This document shows, in pieces, positions 1 to 6,144 of a DNA stretch of 12,754 nucleotides. The notes under the pieces were generated by a model, which worked only from the letters and a program-made list of their open reading frames with translations, searched no databases and was not told where the DNA came from. This DNA is from Sedimentisphaerales bacterium (GTDB taxonomy: Bacteria; Planctomycetota; Phycisphaerae; Sedimentisphaerales; SM23-30), in the NCBI GenBank assembly GCA_030636065.1, contig DAOVXR010000019.1, positions 1 to 12,754 of the forward strand. The letters are read 5' to 3'. How positions within the stretch are numbered: position 1 is the first letter of the stretch; each line of letters starts with the position of its first letter. The translations under genes and the position numbers were made by a program.

Positions 1-623
1 AACTGACTTTGATCCGGACCATACGCGATGGCCTTATTGCCTTCGATCAGCGGCAGTGGTGGATACCCCGCCGCTATTTTTGCCGGAGTACTGGGTCGCA
101 TATCATTTGAATACGGCAGCCCGAAATATTCGTCAAAGCCGTGTTGCAACGGCAGGAACCGGCGATTGTCTCCCAAATGCCATTTACCGAAGATAGCCGT
201 CGCGTAATCTTTTTGCTTGACCAGTTCCGCGATAGTCATTTCGTTTTCGTTTATTCCATGTTGGCAGTTAGGCTTCGGCGCGCCTAATAGACCTATTCTG
301 TTCGGATAGCACCCGGTCATAAGCGCCGCCCGTGACGCCCCGCACACTGCCTGTGCCACGTGCATATCGGTGAACTTTACTCCTTCGCAGGCCATTCGGT
401 CTAAGTGCGGCGTTTTAATCAGCGGCGACCCGAAGCACCCTACGTCCTGATACCCTTGGTCGTCCGTAAAGATAATCACGACATTGGGCAATTTACCGCC
501 TGACCGCCCCGGCTTTTGCGCCGCCCCGGTCAAGCACTCCGGCACCGCCAGTGCTGCAGCCCCCAGCCCAAGACTCCTCAAAAAATCCCGACGTTCGATT
601 TTCCCAAAATTATATGTACTCAT
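1..623 (-). CDS. Twin-arginine-exported family S1 sulfatase, N-terminal part (truncated by window edge)
   Basis: This reading frame is open from an ATG at 623 to the window edge, giving the first 207 residues of a formylglycine-dependent sulfatase. Residues 10-26 ([17 protein letters not shown]) form a twin-arginine export signal, so the enzyme should fold in the cytoplasm and act in the periplasm or outside. [11 protein letters not shown] (47-57) is the first metal-binding segment, with the paired aspartates. [11 protein letters not shown] (94-104) is the active-site motif; Cys94 would be converted to formylglycine. It has Ala rather than Pro at the third position, which CxAxR-type motifs allow. 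GKWHLG (146-151) carries the conserved Lys and His. The start is supported by AAGGAAG just upstream and by the intact Tat signal beginning there. It has its own promoter and is separate from the chemosensory operon. The substrate cannot be told; polysaccharide or mucin sulfate esters are usual for such organisms. Confidence 0.93.
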   Translation of the reverse strand, partial: MSTYNFGKIERRDFLRSLGLGAAALAVPECLTGAAQKPGRSGGKLPNVVIIFTDDQGYQDVGCFGSPLIKTPHLDRMACEGVKFTDMHVAQAVCGASRAALMTGCYPNRIGLLGAPKPNCQHGINENEMTIAELVKQKDYATAIFGKWHLGDNRRFLPLQHGFDEYFGLPYSNDMRPSTPAKIAAGYPPLPLIEGNKAIAYGPDQSQ

Positions 624-647
624 GCTTCTTCCTTTCTGTTTAGCTAA

Positions 648-665
648 GTAGGGTGGAGCTTTGCC
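648..665 (+). repeat. Truncated copy of the GTAGG dispersed repeat in the sulfatase leader
   Basis: GTAGGGTGGAGCTTTGCC resembles the start of the copy at 12343 (GTAGGGTGGGGCTTTG) and, more distantly, the reverse complement of the copies at 2817 and 5302. The far arm of the palindrome is missing, so it cannot form the full hairpin. It lies inside the predicted sulfatase 5' leader. The rest of the 624-820 gap holds the promoter and nothing else recognisable. No convincing terminator for the chemosensory operon is visible there. Confidence 0.5.
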
Positions 666-679
666 TTACACTTTGGTTG

Positions 680-708
680 AGTATATTACCACCCTATTGC
701 CTCGTCAA
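680..708 (-). promoter_or_regulatory. Sigma70-type promoter of the sulfatase gene
   Basis: On the minus strand TTGACG (703-708) and TATACT (680-685) are separated by exactly 17 bases. Each hexamer matches the sigma70 consensus at five of six positions. A transcript would begin near 673 and have a leader of about 50 bases before the ATG at 623. That leader includes a degenerate copy of the dispersed repeat at 648-665. This is among the clearest promoters in the window. Confidence 0.75.
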
Positions 709-820
709 GATAATCCTCCGTTGCCGCGCGCACCTTCAGCCGGAGTTGATTGCGTTGGGAATTTCAATAGAATGGGCGTTTGCTAACCACGAAGATAGTG
801 GCAGCCAATTTTCTCAGACA

Positions 821-1672
821 TTATAACAGCCCGGAAACCGCCTGTTTATTTGGTTGATAGAAGACGCTTCGGCAGTGATGTTGGGGCTTGAACTGCGGAC
901 CGGCGTCGGAGAGGGATTCCGACGACCCAACAAACATAAACCCTTCTGAGATAAGGACTTCCGCTAATCGGTTGAACAAACTGCGCTTATCTTCAGAACT
1001 GAAGTAAATTGCCACATTTCTGCAAAATATGATGTCAAAAGGTCCTGAATTGGTGAAACTTTTTAGTAGGTTCATCTGACGGAAGGCAATTAATGAACGC
1101 AATTCATCCTTAACTTTCCAAAAATCACCATCTTTTGAGAAGTATTTGGCTAAAAGTTTAGTCTCCATCCCGCGCTGTATTTCATACGCCGCATACCTCC
1201 CCATACTCGCGACTTTGATGGCGGTGTCGGAGATGTCGGTTGCTAAGATGTTGATGTCCCAAGTAGTTATATCGGGCAGCAGTTCATGGAAGATCATGGC
1301 GATGCTGTATGGTTCCTGGCCGGTACTGCAGGCGGCCGACCAGATGCGAAGACGCTTCGGGAAAACAGTTTTGGCCTTCATATCGAGCAATTCAGGGATC
1401 ACCTTGTGCTGAAGAGCCTCGAAAGGAGAAGAGTCACGGAAGAATAAAGTCTCCTGAGTAGTAATAGCATCAATGATCTCAGTTTGCAGCTTTTTGTCAG
1501 ACTGATACCGAGCCTTGTGGTAAAGCTCCGTAAATGATTTGCAGCCGGCCTTCTCAGCCACGTCAGAAAGGCGACTCTCAATAAGATAACCCTTACTCTC
1601 GTCCAAAACGACGCCGCAAAGATCATCGACCAACCAAGAAATAACCTTAATGTCTTCCGGTGTTACCTTCAA
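821..1672 (-). CDS. cheR: Chemoreceptor methyltransferase CheR
   Basis: CheR transfers methyl groups from S-adenosylmethionine to receptor glutamates for adaptation. The protein has 283 residues, normal for the family. It has an all-helical N-terminal domain (1-70), then TTQETLFFRD (71-80, CheR signature), the SAM-binding loop WSAACSTGQEPYSIAM (111-126), ATDIS (144-148), and FDIIFCRNVAIYF (212-224) with the conserved Cys-Arg-Asn, ending with GSSESL (249-254). The start is a TTG at 1672. It overlaps the cheB stop as TTGA, and GGAGG (1682-1686) lies nine bases upstream. The next in-frame Met is too far inside to keep the fold. The overlap suggests translational coupling with cheB. It has no C-terminal TPR or receptor-docking extension. 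It is the last gene of the cluster. Confidence 0.95.
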   Translation of the reverse strand: MKVTPEDIKVISWLVDDLCGVVLDESKGYLIESRLSDVAEKAGCKSFTELYHKARYQSDKKLQTEIIDAITTQETLFFRDSSPFEALQHKVIPELLDMKAKTVFPKRLRIWSAACSTGQEPYSIAMIFHELLPDITTWDINILATDISDTAIKVASMGRYAAYEIQRGMETKLLAKYFSKDGDFWKVKDELRSLIAFRQMNLLKSFTNSGPFDIIFCRNVAIYFSSEDKRSLFNRLAEVLISEGFMFVGSSESLSDAGPQFKPQHHCRSVFYQPNKQAVSGLL

Positions 1673-2793
1673 ACCAAAACACCTCCACCAACAAGTCTGG
1701 TTATCTCATCAGCAATACTATCAAGCGGCGCAATAACGTCAGCAAGCCCCTCATCAGCAGGCTGCTTAGGCATACCATAAACCACACAAGTAGCCTCGTC
1801 CTGCGTGAGAATCGAAGCACCATTTCGTTTCAGAAGCCGACAGCCAAGCGATCCGTCATTACCCATGCCAGTCATAATAACACCCAATGCCCTGCCGCCA
1901 AAAGTATGGGCCACAGAACGAAACAAATAATCAACCGCAGGCTTGCAACTATTTTCAGGCGGGTCGTCAGTAATGGCGATAATGATATTATCCTGAGACT
2001 TTCGCACCTTCATCTGCTTTCCGCCGGGAGCAATGATGATATGGCCCGGTTGCACGAGTTGGCCATTATGAGCCTCGCTAACCGATAACGCACACTTTTT
2101 ATCAAGATCGTCAGCGAGGGATTTTGTGAACATCGGCGGCATGTGCTGGACAATCAATATCGGTACCGACAAATCGGCCGGCAACTTCGGCAGCATCTGT
2201 GCCAAAGACTGAGGGCCTCCAGTCGATATACCAAGAACCACCACCTTCGGCTTACCCGCGGCTCCGGCAGCAATACCAGTCATTCGCTGTACGACATCAG
2301 GTGATTTGATATCAGAGGCAACAGTAGCTTGAGTCGGGGCGGTCGATGATGGTTTGCCTGAAAGGATGCCACGAATACATCTGGCGCCGGCGAAGGCATT
2401 AATCTTGGGGCAAAGCTCTCTTTTCAGTATCGCGTTGCTTTCTTCTATACTGCCACTGGTGGGCTTGAGTACAAAGTCAAAAGCGCCCAACTCCAATGCC
2501 TTTACGGTAGTATCCGCCCCATCGGCAGTAAAAGCACTGAGCATAATCGCGCCGACAGGGCTGTCCTGAGCCTTCAATTGGCGGAGTACCTCAAGACCGT
2601 CCATCTCCGGCATTTCCAGATCAAGTGTGAGGACATCAGGTTTGAGTTGCTCGATTTTCTGCAAGGCTATTTTACCGTTAGGGGCGGTGCCCACCACCTC
2701 AATGCCAGGGGCGTCAGCAAGAACGTTACTAACGATCTTGCGATATATGGCTGTGTCATCGACTACAAGTACACGTATGGTGCTTTCAGACAT
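1669..2793 (-). CDS. cheB: Protein-glutamate methylesterase/deamidase CheB
   Basis: CheB removes receptor methyl groups when its receiver is phosphorylated by CheA. From the preferred ATG at 2793 it has 374 residues. Residues 5-125 are a receiver with acidic pair D12/D13, phosphoacceptor D58 in TLDLEMPEMDG, S86 and K110. A linker (about 126-180) follows, then the esterase domain: S190 in GISTGGPQSL, H217 in VQHMPP and D313 in MTGMGNDG form the catalytic triad. All residues needed are present. An in-frame ATG at 2820 would add nine residues, but it lies inside a palindromic repeat. MSESTIRVLVVDD is the natural beginning for the family, although the ribosome binding site at this start is weak. 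It lies between the receptor gene and cheR, fitting a joint adaptation role. Confidence 0.95.
   Translation of the reverse strand: MSESTIRVLVVDDTAIYRKIVSNVLADAPGIEVVGTAPNGKIALQKIEQLKPDVLTLDLEMPEMDGLEVLRQLKAQDSPVGAIMLSAFTADGADTTVKALELGAFDFVLKPTSGSIEESNAILKRELCPKINAFAGARCIRGILSGKPSSTAPTQATVASDIKSPDVVQRMTGIAAGAAGKPKVVVLGISTGGPQSLAQMLPKLPADLSVPILIVQHMPPMFTKSLADDLDKKCALSVSEAHNGQLVQPGHIIIAPGGKQMKVRKSQDNIIIAITDDPPENSCKPAVDYLFRSVAHTFGGRALGVIMTGMGNDGSLGCRLLKRNGASILTQDEATCVVYGMPKQPADEGLADVIAPLDSIADEITRLVGGGVLV
1682..1686 (-). promoter_or_regulatory. Ribosome binding site that fixes the TTG start of cheR
   Basis: The minus strand carries GGAGG inside the last codons of cheB, nine bases before the TTG at 1672. 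It is one of the strongest Shine-Dalgarno matches in the operon and is the main reason to accept a non-ATG start. Confidence 0.7.
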
Positions 2794-2816
2794 AAGAAGG
2801 CTTTCATCGTAAAACC

Positions 2817-2839
2817 GCATGGGCTAAAGCCCATCCTAC
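2817..2839. repeat. Palindromic dispersed repeat, family 1, receptor-cheB gap
   Basis: A 23-base element beginning GCATGGGC and ending GCCCATCCTAC. The arms ATGGGC (2819-2824) and GCCCAT (2829-2834) pair perfectly around a TAAA loop. It is identical over all 23 bases to the copy at 5302-5324. In the operon mRNA it reads GTAGG first. It creates an ATG that looks like an upstream start for cheB. Confidence 0.85.
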
Positions 2840-2848
2840 AAAACTTGA

Positions 2849-2875
2849 CCCTCGGCATAAAGCCGAGGGCTAAGG
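2849..2875. repeat. Palindromic dispersed repeat, family 2, receptor-cheB gap
   Basis: Arms CCCTCGGC (2849-2856) and GCCGAGGG (2862-2869) form a perfect 8-bp stem with an ATAAA loop, followed by CTAAGG. The hairpin plus C/TTAR tail matches the layout at 5270-5295 and the half copies at 9372 and 12372. No T-run follows on the transcribed strand, so it is not a classical terminator. It could slow or stop RNA decay between the receptor and cheB. Confidence 0.75.
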
Positions 2876-2894
2876 TGTTTGTAAAGTAATCCCA

Positions 2895-5243
2895 TTACAC
2901 TTTAAATTGGGCTACGAGTGATTGCAGTTCCTCGGACAGTTTGGAAAGTTCGGAGCCGGCAGTCTGGGTTTGCGCGGCGCCGGCGGCAGTCTGTTTGGCG
3001 GCGGTATCGACACCGGTGATGGTCTGGGTAATCTCCTTACTGGCCGAGGCGGTCTCGGCGACGCCGGTTGATACAGTCTCCGAGGCAGTAGCGACCTCGG
3101 CAACATTCCGGGCGATCTCTTTAGTAGTGATGCTCTGTTCCTCGACGGCAGAGGCGATAGTCGTTGAGACCTCATTGACGCTTTTGATTACTTCGCTGAT
3201 CTTACCGATGGCCTCGACGGATTCGCCGGTTGATTGCTGAATAGCAGCAATCCGTTTGCCGATGTCCTCGGTGGCGTCGGCGGTCTGTTTGGCCAGTTCC
3301 TTGACCTCAGTAGCAACGACAGCAAAGCCTTTGCCTGCATCACCGGCACGAGCAGCCTCGATAGTGGCGTTCAGGGCCAACAGGTTAGTCTGCTCGGCGA
3401 TGTCCTGAATGACCTCAATTACTTTGCCGATCTCGTCGGCGGCGGTGCCGAGTTGACCGATTTTTTCGTTACTGACCTCGGCCAGATTTGCGGCCTCATT
3501 GGCGACAGTGGAGGCCTGCTCGGCGTTTTTGGCAACTTCGCCGATGCTGGCGGTCATCTCCTCGACGGCAGAGGCGACAGTCTTAACATTGGTGGACATC
3601 TGCTCGGTGGAGGCAGCCATATTGGTCATATTGGTGCTCATTTCCTCGGCGGCAGCGGCTACGGTAGAGGATTGGTTAGTCATCTCTTCAGCGCCGGCGG
3701 CCATCTGTGTTGAGGTCGATGAAAGCTCCGTTGAAGAACCTGCGACGGTCGATGCGTTGCCTGCAATCTTCTGTACCATCTCACGCAGATTCACGGACAT
3801 CGTATTCAGGGCTTTGGCCATAATGCCAACCTCATCGGCCTGGTCGATGTCGAGGGTCTGTGTGAAGTCACCGTCCGACATCACCTTGGCAAATTCGACA
3901 CCTTTGATGATTGGCTTAGTGATACTCATGGTAATAATAAACGCCAACGCCAATCCAAATACAACAGTAACCGCTACGGATATGATCATTAAATTATTCG
4001 CAGACTTTGTGGTTTCTTCCATTTCTGTTTTCTTGGCCAGCCGAAGGTTAGTTGCCTCTTCGGTAACCTTACGAGCGGCGGCTACCATATCGGTCTCACA
4101 CACTTTTTGCTCGCCCTTATATTTGACTACATCGGCAAATGCCTTCTTATATACAACAACGGCATCAATAGCCTGCTGGGCCTGATCCTTGTTCACCTGC
4201 TGATTGAAACGGGACTTGAGGTCTTCAGCCAAAGCAATGGCTTTGCCAGCCTGGTCATTTGTCTTTTTGACATATTCATCCGTATTCCTGAGGAAATAGT
4301 TCTTTTCCTGTTGCCTGGCCGCAAGTAACAACTCGATAATCTGTTTGGCGTCGTTGGCATTAGCCAGCCTTTCTGACATCTTGACATTGAGCAGATCTCC
4401 TGCCTTTTCAAGATCAGACAGAATAGTATTCAATATCGGCGCTGTTTTTTTCTGATAAACCTGCAATGAGGTATCGGTCGTACCTGTACGGGCATCGGCA
4501 ACTTCTATAACGCTGCTATGCAGTTCCAGATGTTTTTGTTTCATCCCATCTATTATATTTCTGAATTCCTGTCCGCAATAAACTGCTGCTTCGGCAAACT
4601 CACTGCTATACAACCATTTACCAAGCGCGCATTTATGCCCGTCGGTCTGCACATTCAAAGTCGCGTTTTTATCTGCCAGAAAGTCCTTGACCGCTCCGGC
4701 CCATTTCAGATGGGAACGGTTGCCTTTAGCAATATTTGCCTGGACGTTCATTACCGCGACAAGCTTCATCCCCTGGTCGCGGCTCATATCATCTACAAGT
4801 TTTTGAGTAGTCCGAGCGGATTGCACAATTGGTCCTGACACAGCGGTCAGTTCGTCAACATTGTCTTGCAGTTCAACATACTGCCCGGCGTTGTTGATGT
4901 ATGTACCCGCATCGGTGTGCATGTGGGCAACTAACCGTTTGTCGGCGGCAACTTTCATCTGTGCGGTAATTTCTTTCACCAGCGTGTCGAATTCTTCCTT
5001 CTGATCCAGCATCTGCTTGGCGTATTTTTCATCGCCTCGCATCATAAAATTCTTTTCCGCAAGTCGAGCGACATTGACTATCTTGACGAAACGGTTAGCC
5101 TCGTCGCCGATAGTCGCCTTATGCTCCACCTTATGCAGGCTGGAATAGCCAACATATCCCAGCATTCCCGCCATGGCGATTACTATGCTGAAGCCACTGA
5201 TGATTTTGGTCCCAAGTTTCAGGTTTTTCCATTTCAGTTTCAT
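2895..5243 (-). CDS. Transmembrane methyl-accepting chemotaxis protein with HBM-like and CZB-like sensor region
   Basis: A 782-residue chemoreceptor. TM1 lies at about 12-33 and TM2 at about 417-438, leaving some 380 residues outside the membrane. That region has two similar helical modules marked [12 protein letters not shown] (63-74) and [12 protein letters not shown] (313-324), resembling helical-bimodular (HBM) sensors. Between them lies a CZB-like zinc-binding pattern: H178 in HLKW, C205 in CALGKW, and H238/H242 in HLELH. HAMP spans about 438-490. The long coiled coil has the signalling hairpin around [20 protein letters not shown] (614-633) and [11 protein letters not shown]. The C-terminus lacks an NWETF-type tether. 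The start is the ATG at 5243 with AAAGGA upstream. A GTG at 5282 is in frame but lies in a hairpin. The gene sits between the four-cysteine gene and cheB. The ligand is unknown; zinc, pH or oxidant sensing are possible from known CZB behaviour. Confidence 0.95.
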   Translation of the reverse strand: MKLKWKNLKLGTKIISGFSIVIAMAGMLGYVGYSSLHKVEHKATIGDEANRFVKIVNVARLAEKNFMMRGDEKYAKQMLDQKEEFDTLVKEITAQMKVAADKRLVAHMHTDAGTYINNAGQYVELQDNVDELTAVSGPIVQSARTTQKLVDDMSRDQGMKLVAVMNVQANIAKGNRSHLKWAGAVKDFLADKNATLNVQTDGHKCALGKWLYSSEFAEAAVYCGQEFRNIIDGMKQKHLELHSSVIEVADARTGTTDTSLQVYQKKTAPILNTILSDLEKAGDLLNVKMSERLANANDAKQIIELLLAARQQEKNYFLRNTDEYVKKTNDQAGKAIALAEDLKSRFNQQVNKDQAQQAIDAVVVYKKAFADVVKYKGEQKVCETDMVAAARKVTEEATNLRLAKKTEMEETTKSANNLMIISVAVTVVFGLALAFIITMSITKPIIKGVEFAKVMSDGDFTQTLDIDQADEVGIMAKALNTMSVNLREMVQKIAGNASTVAGSSTELSSTSTQMAAGAEEMTNQSSTVAAAAEEMSTNMTNMAASTEQMSTNVKTVASAVEEMTASIGEVAKNAEQASTVANEAANLAEVSNEKIGQLGTAADEIGKVIEVIQDIAEQTNLLALNATIEAARAGDAGKGFAVVATEVKELAKQTADATEDIGKRIAAIQQSTGESVEAIGKISEVIKSVNEVSTTIASAVEEQSITTKEIARNVAEVATASETVSTGVAETASASKEITQTITGVDTAAKQTAAGAAQTQTAGSELSKLSEELQSLVAQFKV

Positions 5244-5269
5244 AACATTTTTCCTTTCGTTAGTTTTAC

Positions 5270-5295
5270 CCCCCGATTTCACATCGGGGGTTAGT
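5270..5295. repeat. Palindromic dispersed repeat, family 2, upstream of the chemoreceptor gene
   Basis: CCCCCGAT (5270-5277) and ATCGGGGG (5283-5290) form a perfect 8-bp stem around TTCAC, followed by TTAGT. The right arm with its tail (ACATCGGGGGTTAGT) recurs exactly at 9372-9386, and a near copy occurs reversed at 12372-12383. The hairpin lies just upstream of the receptor ribosome binding site, so it could also affect translation. Confidence 0.8.
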
Positions 5296-5301
5296 AAGAC
5301 A

Positions 5302-5324
5302 GCATGGGCTAAAGCCCATCCTAC
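5302..5324. repeat. Palindromic dispersed repeat, family 1, upstream of the chemoreceptor gene
   Basis: Identical over 23 bases to the element at 2817-2839, with arms ATGGGC and GCCCAT around TAAA and the tail CCTAC. It lies between the stop of the four-cysteine gene (5333) and the family-2 hairpin at 5270. Its orientation relative to transcription is the same as that of the other operon copies. Confidence 0.85.
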
Positions 5325-5332
5325 GTAACTAC

Positions 5333-5572
5333 TTATTCCAATAAATTATTCAGTAATCCGTCGTTTTCTTCGATAATATTTCCTGTCGGCGTTACATTAT
5401 CGGGCGGCGGCGTACCTGTTTTCTTGTAAATTTTCTTTCTTTCGCAGGTTTCCGATTTTTCAAGGTTGTTGCAGTAACCCTCTATCCAGCCGTCCTTAAG
5501 GACATCCAGATTGCCTTGAAATCTGTTGAAAAACTCGCATTGTTTTAGTCGGTTACATTGTTCAGACATCAT
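5333..5572 (-). CDS. Small four-cysteine protein of unknown function in the chemosensory operon
   Basis: A 79-residue, probably cytoplasmic protein with no signal peptide or membrane segment. It has four cysteines, C6, C12, C34 and C43 (CNRLKQC, then [12 protein letters not shown]), spaced as a possible metal or iron-sulfur site. [12 protein letters not shown] (53-64) follows and the tail is acidic. It begins eight bases after the cheW stop, with AAGGGG overlapping that stop, and ATGATG offers two equivalent starts (5572 and 5569). The tight spacing, good ribosome binding site and patterned cysteines make it a real gene and not a shadow. I recall similar short Cys-rich proteins beside chemotaxis genes in other phyla but cannot name a family. 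Its place between cheW and the receptor gene suggests a receptor- or array-linked role. Function is not assigned. Confidence 0.8.
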   Translation of the reverse strand: MMSEQCNRLKQCEFFNRFQGNLDVLKDGWIEGYCNNLEKSETCERKKIYKKTGTPPPDNVTPTGNIIEENDGLLNNLLE

Positions 5573-5580
5573 CCCACCCC

Positions 5581-6054
5581 TTATTTTTCGTTATTGTTTA
5601 TATTAACAACCTCGTTGACGTCGAGTATCACCATCAGATCGTTATCGAGCTGGTAAATGCCCTTGAAGAAGCGGCTGTCGATGCCGTTGACGTTGGCTGG
5701 GGGCGATTCGATATTTTCGTCGCCGGCAAGAACCACCTCAGCGATGCGGTCGGCCAGCAAGCCGACGTGTTCACCGTCGGCCTGGACAATAATATTCCGC
5801 GTTTGGTCGGTTATCCGGGTTGGTTCCAGGCCGAGGATAGTACGAAGGTCGAGAACCGTAACCACCTGGCCGCGGAGATTGACAACGCCACGAACATAAT
5901 CCGGAGCATGAGGAACTTCGGTTATCTCCAGGTGACGGTTTATTTCCTGGACCTGGCGGATGTCGATTCCAATGAGCAGATCGTTTAGATAACAAGTCGC
6001 GAATTCCTGTTTAGTGGAATCGACGACAATCGTGTTTTCAGTGGCGGTAGTCAT
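5581..6054 (-). CDS. cheW: Chemotaxis coupling protein CheW
   Basis: CheW bridges receptors and CheA in the chemosensory array. The protein has 157 residues and is a single CheW domain of two SH3-like lobes. VRGVVNLRGQVVTVLDLR (54-71) is the family hallmark, VGLLADRIAEVV (97-108) and YQLDNDLMVILDV (134-146) follow, and the C-terminus is short and Asn-rich. The ATG at 6054 has ACAGGA nine bases upstream. A longer in-frame start at 6105 lies inside a palindromic repeat and is unlikely. The leader (ACAGGAATACATAATATG) is almost the same as that of the STAS gene at 9695. It follows cheA after an 86-base gap that holds two repeats. Confidence 0.95.
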   Translation of the reverse strand: MTTATENTIVVDSTKQEFATCYLNDLLIGIDIRQVQEINRHLEITEVPHAPDYVRGVVNLRGQVVTVLDLRTILGLEPTRITDQTRNIIVQADGEHVGLLADRIAEVVLAGDENIESPPANVNGIDSRFFKGIYQLDNDLMVILDVNEVVNINNNEK

Positions 6055-6087
6055 ATTATGTATTCCTGTGTTTAGCTTTAGAAGACC

Positions 6088-6110
6088 GCATGGGTTGAAG
6101 CTCATCCTAC
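6088..6110. repeat. Palindromic dispersed repeat, family 1 (diverged), cheA-cheW gap
   Basis: It differs from the copies at 2817 and 5302 at three positions (GCATGGGTTGAAGCTCATCC versus GCATGGGCTAAAGCCCATCC) and keeps the CCTAC end. The changes leave G-T pairs on the plus strand and mismatches on the transcribed strand, so its mRNA hairpin should be weaker. It creates the false upstream start of cheW at 6105. Confidence 0.7.
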
Positions 6111-6121
6111 GCGGTTAGTAA

Positions 6122-6144
6122 ATGGCGGGCACGGCCCGCCCTAC
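6122..6144. repeat. GC-rich palindromic repeat overlapping the cheA stop codon
   Basis: GGCGGGC (6124-6130) and GCCCGCC (6134-6140) form a perfect 7-bp stem around ACG, ending in CTAC. It shares the CCTAC end of family 1. The cheA stop codon TAG (6141-6143 on the minus strand) is formed by this CTAC end. A degenerate copy lies reversed at 12213-12236. Confidence 0.75.

Noticed and set aside
2849..2880. Intrinsic terminator between the receptor gene and cheB
   Set aside because: The 8-bp hairpin has no T-run on the transcribed strand, and cheB and cheR continue as part of the same functional set.
2578..2889. Plus-strand open frame of 103 codons opposite the CheB receiver
   Set aside because: Antisense to a conserved receiver domain and extends through both hairpins of the gap.
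3499..4185. Plus-strand open frame of 228 codons opposite the chemoreceptor gene
   Set aside because: It is the antisense of the Ala/Thr/Ser-rich receptor coiled coil. Biased composition keeps the opposite frames open, and no domain is recognisable.
5244..5282. Upstream GTG start for the chemoreceptor that adds 13 residues
   Set aside because: The GTG lies within the family-2 hairpin, while the ATG at 5243 has an AAAGGA site and begins directly before the typical receptor N-terminus.
6055..6105. Upstream ATG for cheW that adds 17 residues
   Set aside because: It lies inside the diverged family-1 repeat; the ATG at 6054 has a good ribosome binding site and the normal family length.
2817..6144. 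CRISPR array
   Set aside because: The repeated elements are palindromes thousands of bases apart with genes between them, not regularly spaced direct repeats, and no cas genes are present.
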